This document shows positions 9,377 through 17,494 of a stretch of 64,000 nt of DNA, one piece after another. Positions within the stretch are counted from its first letter, which is position 1, and each line of letters begins with the position of its first letter. The stretch is from assembly GCA_028280945.1 (NCBI GenBank), contig JANQKV010000002.1, forward strand, positions 1 through 64,000, read 5' to 3'. A program made the translations under genes and the position numbers. This stretch comes from Opitutaceae bacterium (GTDB lineage: Bacteria > Verrucomicrobiota > Verrucomicrobiia > Opitutales > Opitutaceae). The notes under the pieces are model-generated. The model was not told the origin of the DNA. It searched no databases and worked only from the letters and a program-made list of their open reading frames with translations.

Positions 9377-12300
9377 TCAACGGTCGCCGATCTTCGACTT
9401 CAGGTAGGGCGCGGTGACGGAACGCTTCTTCTTGAGCAGTCCCGGAAGCGTTCCCTGGTGGATCAATCGGCCGCCGCCGGGACCGCCGTCCGGTCCGAGT
9501 TCGACCACATAATCCGCCTCGGCGATGAGATCGAGTTGGTGTTCGATCACCACCACGGTATGCCCTTGGTCCACCAGGTTGTGCAGCAGGTGGATGAGCT
9601 TTTCACAGTCGCTTAAATGCAGGCCGATCGTGGGCTCTTCAAGCAGGTAGAGATTTTGGGGCAAGGCTCCCCGCTTGCGGTCCGTGTAGGTCGCCAACCC
9701 CTTGGCCAATTCCGTGATGAGTTTCAGACGCTGGGCTTCGCCCCCGGACAACGTGGGTGAAGACTGTCCGAGCGACAGATAACCCAAACCGCAGTCGACC
9801 ATCAACTGGCAGACCTCTCCCAAGCGGCTGTGAAACGAGAAAAACTCGGCGGCTTCCTCGAACGTCATCTGCAGGACCTGGCCGATGGTCCGATCGTTCC
9901 AGGTAATGTCGTTGAGCTCGGGGCCGAAGCGTGACCCCCCGCAATCCTCACAATCGAGATAGGTGTCGGGCATGAACGCCATCTCAAGTTTGATGCGGCC
10001 CGCGCCTTTGCAGGTTTCGCAGCGACCACCAGGAGTGTTGAAGGAAAAGCGACTGGCATTGTAGCCCCGCATTCGCGCCTCCGGCAGGCTGGCGAAAAAC
10101 TGGCGGATAAGATCAAAAATCCCGAGGTAGGTCGCCGGGGTGGAGCGCGGGGTTTTACCGATGGGCGACTGGTCGACCTCGATGACGGAGCGGAAGGGCA
10201 ACTTCCCGCGCAACTCACCAAAAGGCGGGTGGCCAACCGCTTCCTCGGCGTCGGGAAAACCTCCGCTGCGGATAAGGCTTTTGCCGGTCAGCCGATTGCG
10301 CTTGGTCTTGATCGCAGCCTCGATCGCAGGACGGAGCACACCGCGAAAGAGCGTTGATTTGCCCGCACCGCTGGGGCCGGCCGCCAGGATCAACCGGCCG
10401 AGGGGAAGGCGAAGGTCAAAACCCTGCAGGTTGCGGAAGCGCACTTGGGTAAGTTCGATCCACCTCTCCTTGGATTTGGCCGGGGGCAGGGGGCGGTATT
10501 TGCCGCGCAGCGGATGGGTGATACCGCGATCCAGGAACAACCCGGTCAACGAATCCCGATTGCTTTTGATCTCATCGGGTGTGCCCATGGCGAGGAGTTC
10601 ACCGCCGTGTTGGCCGGCCCCGGGACCGAGGTCCACGATGCGATCGGCTTTCAGCATCAGCTCGTCGTCATGCTCGACAACCAACAGCGAGTTGCCCTTG
10701 TCTCGCAACGATTCGAGGGTGGCGATAAGGCGGTCGTTGTCCCGGGCATGGAGACCAATGCTCGGTTCATCCAAAACATAGAGCACGCCGGCGAGGTTGG
10801 TGCCAAGCTGCGCCGCCAGTCGGATGCGTTGGGCCTCGCCGCCGGACAGCGTGGCGGTGGGTCGATCCAAGGTGAGGTAGCCAAGCCCGACGTGATCGAG
10901 GAATTTTAGACGCTCTTCGATCTGCGGCAGGATGTCGCGGAGGATCAGCTCCTCGCGACGCGTGGTCTTGAGGCGGCGCAGGTGATCCAGAAGTTCACTG
11001 GCCGTGCCGGCGAGAAGTTGCGGCAACGAAAGTGGTGCCTGCCTGCCCTTGAAGTGAAGTTTGACGGCGCGCACAACGGGATTGAGCCGCGCGCCGAGAC
11101 AATCAGGACAGAGGGTGGACTCGGTATCCTCCAATGAGGCGAGGTCGGAAGAAATGTCGGCGATTTCGGCGGACTGCTCCTCGTCGTCGCGGCGTAACAT
11201 CCAACCGAATACGCGACCATGGCCGCGACAGGTGGGGCACCAGCCGCGGGGGGAGTTGTGCGAAAAGTGCTTGGGGTCGAGCTCCGGAAATGACTCACCG
11301 GTTTCCAGGTCGGTGCGCGTGGTAGAAAACCACGACAACACCTTGCCGGATGGCGTGAGCAGGAAGCATGCGCCCTTGCCCAGCCGCAGCGCTTCGCGCA
11401 GGGCAGTACGCCGGTCATCGGTGTGTTTGAGATCGGCCACGATCACCTCGACGTCGTGTTCCTTGTAGCGATCGAGTTTGGTGAACGCTTCGACGGGATA
11501 AACCTTGCCGTCCGTGCGCATGAGCTCGAACCCCTGCCGGGCGATCCATTTGGCAATTGGCTCGTGATGACCCTTGCGGCCACGCACGAGAGGAGCGCAG
11601 AGATACAGGTGGGCGGATCGTTTGGCGGCGGAGGAGCGCAGCACACGGTCCAGCAGCCCTTCCAATTCGGTGGGGCGCAGCGGACGAACCGGATTGTCTG
11701 TTTCGGGATGGTGTTGGATGCCGATGCGCGCGTAGAGCAGGCGCAGGTATTGGGCGACTTCCGTGATGGTCGCGACCGTGGATTTGCGTGAGCCACGGGT
11801 GACGCGCTGCTCGATGGCGACGGTCGGCGGAATGCCCCCGAGATGGTCGATCGCCGGACGAGGAAGCTGCTCCACGAACTGACGGGCATAAGCCGACATC
11901 GACTCCATGAACCGCCGCTGTCCCTCGGCAAAAACGATGTCGAAAGCCAAGGTGGATTTGCCCGAACCCGACACGCCGGTGACCACCGCCAGCTCCTTGG
12001 CCGGAAGCGTCAGGCTCAGGTTTTTCAAGTTGTTTTCCCGCGCCCCCACAATGCTCAACCCATCGCCGCGTAACCGCCTTGCTCCGACGGGCTCCGCGGC
12101 ATGCCGAGTGTCACTTAATAAGTGACACTCAGCAGGAGCGGGAGCGGGGGCGAGGGCCTCGGCGAGGTAGGGGGTGGTGGCGGTGGTCTGTTTGCCGGTG
12201 CGTTCGGCGATCTTGCGAGGTGGGCCTTCGGCAATGATGCGGCCGCCGGCGGCGCCGGCTTCGGGCCCGATTTCGATGAGCCAGTCGGCCGATTTGAGCA

Positions 12301-15025
12301 CGTCGAGATTGTGCTCAATCACCACAACGGAGTGGCCTCCCTCAACGAGTTCTTGCAGTACATCGAGCAAGCGCCGCACGTCGTGCCGATGCAGCCCGGT
12401 GGTGGGTTCGTCGAGGAGCAGGAGAGCGGGCTTGGAGTCGATTTTGCCGAGCCCGCCGAGATACTTCACGAGTTTGAGTCGTTGGGCTTCACCACCGGAC
12501 AGGGTGTTGAGCGGCTGGCCCAATGGCAGGTAGCCCAGGCCCACTTGTTCCAAGGAACGAAGCCGCGACTGAATGGTTGGTTTCTCAGCAAAGAGGGGGA
12601 GGGCGTCAGTGATGGTCGTCGCGAGCATGTCGGCGATGGAGTGACCATTCCATGTGACCGCCAGCACCTCGGGTTTAAACCGTTTGCCCTCGCAAATCGG
12701 ACAGGGCACGAACACATCGGACAGAAATTGCATTTCGACCCGCTCGTAGCCCAAACCCTGGCAATGATCGCAGCGTCCGTCGCCTGCGTTGAAAGAGAAA
12801 CTGGCCGGTGTAAACCCCGCTTCGACGGCAGATGGCTCCCGGGCGTAGAGCGTGCGGATTTCATCCCAGGCCTCACAAAACAGGGCGGGATTGGAGCGAG
12901 GTGTGCGTGAGATCGGACTCTGGTCGACGAGCACGATTTCGCCAATTTCTTCGTCGCCGGTGATCGATTTGATTTCGGCGGCGTCCTCGGTGGCCTGGTG
13001 CCGGTGCTGCAGCAAACCGCGATGAATGGCATAGTCGAGCAAGGTCGATTTGCCGGACCCCGAGACACCGCTCAGACAGACGAAGCGATTGAGCGGCAGC
13101 CGCAGATTGACGTTGCGCAGGTTGTGTTGGGTTATGCCCTTGAATATCAGGTGCGGATCCCGCGGACGCACACGACGAGGTTCGGCCGGGGCTTCGATCT
13201 TGGCCCGGCCGGAAAGGTAGCGACCGGTGATGCTCCCGGTCGATTCGAGCAGAGCAGGCACGTCGCCTTGGAAGACCACCTGTCCACCGGCCTGGCCGGG
13301 CTCCGGGCCGATTTCGATCACATGATCCGCGGCGGCGATCATTGCCTCATCGTGCTCGACCACCACAACGGTGTTTCCGGCATCGGTGAGGTCGCGAATG
13401 ATCGCAATGAGTCGGTCAATGTCCCGGGGGTGCAGACCGACGCTGGGTTCATCCAGCACGAACAACGTGTCGACCAACGATGTGCCGAGGCACGAGGTCA
13501 GGTTGACACGCTCCACTTCGCCACCGGAGAGCGTTTTTGAAGGGCGATCCAATGTCAGATAACCGAGCCCCACCTGGTCCAAATACGACAGCCGCGTGAC
13601 CATCGCTTGGTGAGCAAGTTCGCTCTGGTGATCACCGCTCTTGGGCGGATGCTTTTGAATCAAACCCAGCAGGTCACCCACGGGCATGGTGTAGAGGTCG
13701 GGGAGCCGGTGTCCCCGCCACTTCCAGCAAAGTGACTCCGGTTGCAGGCGGGAGCCTCCGCAATCCGGGCACGGGTTGTAGGCCCGGAACCGGGAGAGAA
13801 AAACCCGCACGTGCATTTTGTAGGTGTTCTTCTCCAGCCAGTCGAAAAACCCTTTCACGCCATACCATGCGCGAGGCCACTCTTTGCCGTCCTCCCCGTA
13901 GCCGGGTTCGCCTTCAATCACGTAGGCCTGCTGCTCAGCGGTCAGGTCGGCGAAGGGGATGTCGGTCGGAATGCCGCGCTCTTCGGCAAACACCATGAGG
14001 TCCTTCTTGGACTCCCCGTAGACCTGGCCCTCCCAGGCTTTGATCGCGCCGTCCTCGATCGACTTGGTGCGGTCCGGAATCGCGAGCCGGTAGTCGATCT
14101 CGATCACGCGCCCAAACCCGCGGCAGTGCGGACAAGCGCCCAGCGGCGAGTTGAAAGAAAACAAGGCGGGTGATGCGGGGCGAAAGGTTCGGCCGGATGT
14201 CGGCGAATGCAGTCCGCGGGAGTAGTGGCCGATTGGCTCAAAACGGGTGCCGTCGGGCTTCGGGCCGAACAGGTGGAGCTGTCCTTGGCCAAAATGCAGC
14301 GCGGTCTCCGCGGCTTCGAGGAACCTGCCCTTGCCGTCGCGGCTCAGGGTCACGCGGTCCTGGGCAACGTAGAGGTGATCGTGACCCTTCAGCCTTTTTT
14401 CGTCCTCCTGCAGTTCGTCGACGCGGTGAGCGGTCAGTCCGTCTGATTTGCGTCGGGCCGGCAGGAGCACACGCACGTAAGCCTGGCCCCGGAGATTTTG
14501 CAGGATTTCGGCCCAGGAGATTTTTTCCGGGCGATCGATCCGGAAGGTGACCACGGCGGTTTGGTCCGGGTTGGCGGCGCTCGCCTTTTGCCAAATTGTT
14601 CCCGGGGTGTCGTCCTCCACCGGTTGCCCTGATTCGGGATCGTAGCAGCGCGCGACCTGACTGAACCAAACCTTCGCGTAATCGGTCAGCTCGGTCATGG
14701 TGCCGACGGTCGACCGCGACGTCTTCACCGTGTTGGACTGCTGGATTGCGATGGAAGGCCGGATGTTTTCGATCTCGTCGACCACAGGCTTGTCGAGCAG
14801 TTCGAGAAACTGGCGAGTGTAGGCACTGAAGGTTTCGACATAACGACGTTGTCCTTCCGCGTGCAGGGTATCGAAGACCAACGAGCTTTTGCCGGCGCCA
14901 CTCAGACCGGTGACGACGATGTAGTGGCCGAGCGGAAGATCGAGGTCGAAGCCCTTCAGATTGTTCTGCCGTACGCCGCGCAGTCGGATGCAGTCAGGCG
15001 GAGAAGGAGGTCGGGAGGATACCAC
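9377..15025 (-). CDS. uvrA: Double-length excinuclease ABC subunit A (four ATPase modules)
   Basis: DNA damage recognition subunit of nucleotide excision repair. The 1882-residue protein starts at GTG 15025 and is two UvrA-like units in one chain, each with two ABC modules. Walker A motifs lie near residues 40 (GLSGAGKSS), 652 (GVSGSGKST), 1015 (GVSGSGKST) and 1549 (GPSGAGKST); LSGGE signatures near 498, 840, 1390 and 1756. The C-terminal zinc fingers of both units are complete (CDHC...CPIC and CETC...CEDC). The first CxxC of the N-terminal zinc module is lost in both: unit 1 reads SPTSG where cysteines are expected. The fourth Walker B is LLEEP instead of LLDEP. Chlamydial UvrA is similarly double-length. 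A Pro/Ala linker near 950-985 joins the units and contains a DNA palindrome (12106-12130). Ordinary UvrA has about 940 residues. Confidence 0.96.
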   Translation of the reverse strand: MVSSRPPSPPDCIRLRGVRQNNLKGFDLDLPLGHYIVVTGLSGAGKSSLVFDTLHAEGQRRYVETFSAYTRQFLELLDKPVVDEIENIRPSIAIQQSNTVKTSRSTVGTMTELTDYAKVWFSQVARCYDPESGQPVEDDTPGTIWQKASAANPDQTAVVTFRIDRPEKISWAEILQNLRGQAYVRVLLPARRKSDGLTAHRVDELQEDEKRLKGHDHLYVAQDRVTLSRDGKGRFLEAAETALHFGQGQLHLFGPKPDGTRFEPIGHYSRGLHSPTSGRTFRPASPALFSFNSPLGACPHCRGFGRVIEIDYRLAIPDRTKSIEDGAIKAWEGQVYGESKKDLMVFAEERGIPTDIPFADLTAEQQAYVIEGEPGYGEDGKEWPRAWYGVKGFFDWLEKNTYKMHVRVFLSRFRAYNPCPDCGGSRLQPESLCWKWRGHRLPDLYTMPVGDLLGLIQKHPPKSGDHQSELAHQAMVTRLSYLDQVGLGYLTLDRPSKTLSGGEVERVNLTSCLGTSLVDTLFVLDEPSVGLHPRDIDRLIAIIRDLTDAGNTVVVVEHDEAMIAAADHVIEIGPEPGQAGGQVVFQGDVPALLESTGSITGRYLSGRAKIEAPAEPRRVRPRDPHLIFKGITQHNLRNVNLRLPLNRFVCLSGVSGSGKSTLLDYAIHRGLLQHRHQATEDAAEIKSITGDEEIGEIVLVDQSPISRTPRSNPALFCEAWDEIRTLYAREPSAVEAGFTPASFSFNAGDGRCDHCQGLGYERVEMQFLSDVFVPCPICEGKRFKPEVLAVTWNGHSIADMLATTITDALPLFAEKPTIQSRLRSLEQVGLGYLPLGQPLNTLSGGEAQRLKLVKYLGGLGKIDSKPALLLLDEPTTGLHRHDVRRLLDVLQELVEGGHSVVVIEHNLDVLKSADWLIEIGPEAGAAGGRIIAEGPPRKIAERTGKQTTATTPYLAEALAPAPAPAECHLLSDTRHAAEPVGARRLRGDGLSIVGARENNLKNLSLTLPAKELAVVTGVSGSGKSTLAFDIVFAEGQRRFMESMSAYARQFVEQLPRPAIDHLGGIPPTVAIEQRVTRGSRKSTVATITEVAQYLRLLYARIGIQHHPETDNPVRPLRPTELEGLLDRVLRSSAAKRSAHLYLCAPLVRGRKGHHEPIAKWIARQGFELMRTDGKVYPVEAFTKLDRYKEHDVEVIVADLKHTDDRRTALREALRLGKGACFLLTPSGKVLSWFSTTRTDLETGESFPELDPKHFSHNSPRGWCPTCRGHGRVFGWMLRRDDEEQSAEIADISSDLASLEDTESTLCPDCLGARLNPVVRAVKLHFKGRQAPLSLPQLLAGTASELLDHLRRLKTTRREELILRDILPQIEERLKFLDHVGLGYLTLDRPTATLSGGEAQRIRLAAQLGTNLAGVLYVLDEPSIGLHARDNDRLIATLESLRDKGNSLLVVEHDDELMLKADRIVDLGPGAGQHGGELLAMGTPDEIKSNRDSLTGLFLDRGITHPLRGKYRPLPPAKSKERWIELTQVRFRNLQGFDLRLPLGRLILAAGPSGAGKSTLFRGVLRPAIEAAIKTKRNRLTGKSLIRSGGFPDAEEAVGHPPFGELRGKLPFRSVIEVDQSPIGKTPRSTPATYLGIFDLIRQFFASLPEARMRGYNASRFSFNTPGGRCETCKGAGRIKLEMAFMPDTYLDCEDCGGSRFGPELNDITWNDRTIGQVLQMTFEEAAEFFSFHSRLGEVCQLMVDCGLGYLSLGQSSPTLSGGEAQRLKLITELAKGLATYTDRKRGALPQNLYLLEEPTIGLHLSDCEKLIHLLHNLVDQGHTVVVIEHQLDLIAEADYVVELGPDGGPGGGRLIHQGTLPGLLKKKRSVTAPYLKSKIGDR
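12106..12130. repeat. 25-base palindrome inside uvrA
   Basis: Two 12-base arms (GAGTGTCACTTA and its complement) flank one central base. On the coding (minus) strand it reads in frame as the peptide ECHLLSDTR, residues about 965-973, within the linker between the two UvrA units. Its core, TGTCACNTATTANGTGACA on the minus strand, recurs at 60190-60208 between two genes. It resembles a mobile palindromic element tolerated in a flexible linker. Confidence 0.8.
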
Positions 15026-15060
15026 AGCGAGACGAAGTTCAGATTGGCAGGAATCTCAAC

Positions 15061-15831
15061 CTATCCGGTGGGGCAAAGCGCCAGCGTGGCGCGGGCCGAA
15101 CGGAGCGCCGCCGCGATCTCCGGAGGAGGCTCGCGATCGGTCACCACCGTATGCGAAGGCTCAAATGGAGTCGCCAGGAGGCGGGCCTTTCGTCCGAACT
15201 TGGAGTGGTCGAGCGCAAACATGCTCCGGTCCGCGGCAGCGACCATCTTGCGCTGGATTTCGGCGATGAGTTCATTCTGCGCCCAAAGGCCTTTTTCGGT
15301 GATCCCGGCAGCTCCCAGAATCGCGAAGTCAGCGTGGACGCAATCCAGCATCTCTTCGCAGGGTGGACCCACAAGGACGCCGATACGATTGTGAATCGAC
15401 CCGCCCGTGACAACCGTCTCAACCGAACCCACATCGGAAAGAAGTCCCGCCACCGGCAAGGAGTTGGTTATCACGCGCAGGCGTTTGCCGATCAGGAGGC
15501 GAGCGACGGCGTAAGCCGAGGTGCCGCCATCGATAATCACCGTCATGCCAGGCAGGATCTGCTCCGTGATAAAACGCGCCATGGCGAACTTCTCGTCGGC
15601 AAAGGTCTGGTCGCGGGAAATGAAATCGTATTCGCGGGCGAGCTCGTCGGGATCGACCACCGAGGCGCCTCCATGATAGCGGCGGCACACGCCCTGGGCC
15701 TCGAGATCATCGAGGGCGCGCCGGACCGTTGAGACTGAGATGGCGAACTTTGATGCCAGCGAGTGCAGGTCCGCGTATCGGTTTTCGCGGAGGTGTTTTT
15801 CGATGAGTTCGAGTCGACGGCGGTGGATCAT
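15061..15831 (-). CDS. DeoR/GlpR-family transcriptional regulator
   Basis: A 256-residue sugar-responsive repressor. The N-terminal DeoR HTH is MIHRRRLELIEKHLRENRYA followed by LASKFAISVSTVRRALDDLEAQGVCRRYHGGA (about 20-55). The C-terminal DeoRC sensor domain shows IDGGTSAYAVARLL, VITNSLPVAGLL, VTGGSIHNRIGVLVGP and FALDHSKFGRKA, where the family binds a phosphosugar. Its ATG overlaps the stop codon of the upstream glycosyltransferase gene by ATGA, indicating translational coupling, and uvrA begins 35 bases after its stop. No sugar-catabolic gene is adjacent on this strand, so the inducer cannot be guessed. Confidence 0.93.
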   Translation of the reverse strand: MIHRRRLELIEKHLRENRYADLHSLASKFAISVSTVRRALDDLEAQGVCRRYHGGASVVDPDELAREYDFISRDQTFADEKFAMARFITEQILPGMTVIIDGGTSAYAVARLLIGKRLRVITNSLPVAGLLSDVGSVETVVTGGSIHNRIGVLVGPPCEEMLDCVHADFAILGAAGITEKGLWAQNELIAEIQRKMVAAADRSMFALDHSKFGRKARLLATPFEPSHTVVTDREPPPEIAAALRSARATLALCPTG

Positions 15832-16937
15832 ACGGGAGAGGCGAGTGAGGCCAAATCCGAGAACAAGTCCAGATGAGCTTTAATTTGCGCCTCGGGAGAG
15901 AATTTTGTCCGCGCGTGTGCCGATCCGCGGGAGCCCATGCGCTGGCGAAGCTCCGGGGCGGCAATCAGTTCACTGACCCGGCTTGAGAAAGCCGGGAGGT
16001 CATTGGGCTGGATGAGGTGTCCGGACTCGTCATCGATGAACGTTTCATCGACCCCAAGGGCCGCCGCCGCCACAACGGGCAAGCCGTGGGCTTGGGCCTC
16101 GATTAAAAAATTGGACAGAGACTCGCTTCGCGAAGCATGCACGGCGATGTCGCCGGCCGCGTAGAACGGGCGCGGATCGGCCGACCAGCCGGGGAACATG
16201 ACGCGATCAGTGATGCCGAGTCCGGCGGCATGATTTTGGCAATCCTCGCGGGTGGCGCCGTCACCGATCAGCCATAATTTCCATGGGAGTTTCGGATCAA
16301 GCTGTGATGCCATGTCGATCAAAGCGCGGTGGTTTTTTTCCGGCCGGAACATGGCCACGTCGATCATCACGACGTCGTTAACGTTGGCCCCGAGTTTTTG
16401 CCGGGTGTCTTCGCGATCTTTAGCGGAGGCCGCGGCATCTTCGGTGGGACCAAATACCAGACCATTGGGAATCACGCTGGTTCGATCGAGGGTGAGGCTG
16501 TGTTCATCGACCAGGTGCTGTTGGGCGGCCCGGCTGTTGGCGATCGTGTGGCGGGTGGCTTGCAGGGAGCGACGGAATGGAAGCGGGAGTTTTTTACCGG
16601 TGCGCAGCGTGGAAACCACGGCGGTGTCAGGCAGAGCTTGCTGCAGGGCGCGGCCGTAGGAGTTCGCCATGCGGCCCATTAGCAGAATTACAGCGGGCGT
16701 GATTTGGCGGGCGTAGCGCCGCAATCCCGGCGCCCACCAATCCAGTTTGGTGTCGCGCCGCTGCAGGCAGTGCAGGGTGAGATTGTCGCGGGTGCCGGCG
16801 GGACGCAACGCCCCGCCGGGGCGGAAGGTCACCAGGTGTGTCTCGTGTCCGGCATCAGCAAAGGCTTGGGCCAGCAATACCGATTGCCGTTCGGTGCCTC
16901 CGCTGCGGAGGTAATCCTGCACCACGAGTATTTTCAT
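15828..16937 (-). CDS. Glycosyltransferase family 4 (GT-B fold)
   Basis: Cytoplasmic or membrane-associated sugar transferase of 369 residues from ATG 16937 (MKILVVQDYLRSGGTERQSV). An in-frame ATG at 16979 would add 14 residues without homology and overlap the divergent gene at 16978. The GT4 signature is present: SGGTERQ near the N-terminus, IDVAMFRPEKNHRALI and WLIGDGATREDCQ in the middle, then FPGWSADPRPFYAAGDIAVHASRSESLSNFLIEA and GLPVVAA with the conserved E-x7-E region. The acceptor is unknown; envelope or exported polysaccharide assembly is likely. It overlaps the DeoR gene by 4 bases. Confidence 0.9.
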   Translation of the reverse strand: MKILVVQDYLRSGGTERQSVLLAQAFADAGHETHLVTFRPGGALRPAGTRDNLTLHCLQRRDTKLDWWAPGLRRYARQITPAVILLMGRMANSYGRALQQALPDTAVVSTLRTGKKLPLPFRRSLQATRHTIANSRAAQQHLVDEHSLTLDRTSVIPNGLVFGPTEDAAASAKDREDTRQKLGANVNDVVMIDVAMFRPEKNHRALIDMASQLDPKLPWKLWLIGDGATREDCQNHAAGLGITDRVMFPGWSADPRPFYAAGDIAVHASRSESLSNFLIEAQAHGLPVVAAAALGVDETFIDDESGHLIQPNDLPAFSSRVSELIAAPELRQRMGSRGSAHARTKFSPEAQIKAHLDLFSDLASLASPV

Positions 16938-16977
16938 TGCCCGAAAGGAAGAGGCGGAGGGAGAGTCATGGCGACTC

Positions 16978-17409
16978 ATGAATCATCCCTTTATGATGCT
17001 GCTGGTGCGCTGGGCGATCATCGCCCTCGGTGTCACCCTGGCCACAAAACTGGTGCCGGGAATTTCCTGCGATGACACGACCACGCTGGTGGTGGTGGTG
17101 TTGCTGCTGAGTTTTTTTAACGCGGTGCTGAAACCACTTTTGGTGCTGTTCACCTTGCCCTTCATCCTGGTCACGTTGGGCTTGGGCATCGTCCTGATCA
17201 ATGCGTTCCTGTTCATGTTGGTCTCGCGATTGGTCGACGGATTTGAGGTTGCCTCGTTTGGGGCGGCGTTTTTCGGGGCGATCATTGTCAGCATCACGAG
17301 CCTGTTGCTCAACGGGCTCACTCGCTCGACCAAGAAGAATGGCGACGACTCAAATCACCGGGGGGGAGGGCGCCGCCCGCCCCGTGATCCGGATGTGATC
17401 GACGTTTGA
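16978..17409 (+). CDS. Small membrane protein, phage-holin-family 4 type (PF04020-like)
   Basis: A 143-residue protein with four hydrophobic segments between residues 5 and 115 (for example LVRWAIIALGVTLATKLVPGI, LVVVVLLLSFFNAVLKPLLVL, LPFILVTLGLGIVLINAFLFML, FGAAFFGAIIVSITSLLL). The motif N-A-V-L-K-P-L in the second segment is typical of this family, widespread in bacteria and named after mycobacteriophage holins but not generally phage-borne. The charged tail (STKKNGDDSNHRGGG) is cytoplasmic or disordered. Function unknown. The gene diverges from the glycosyltransferase. Confidence 0.85.
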   Translation: MNHPFMMLLVRWAIIALGVTLATKLVPGISCDDTTTLVVVVLLLSFFNAVLKPLLVLFTLPFILVTLGLGIVLINAFLFMLVSRLVDGFEVASFGAAFFGAIIVSITSLLLNGLTRSTKKNGDDSNHRGGGRRPPRDPDVIDV

Positions 17410-17494
17410 GTCGCGGCAGGCGGGCCGAACCCGCGAAACAATTTGACCGAGGTGCAGGACAGGGCGACGTTGGCGATCAACCTACATTTTGCAC

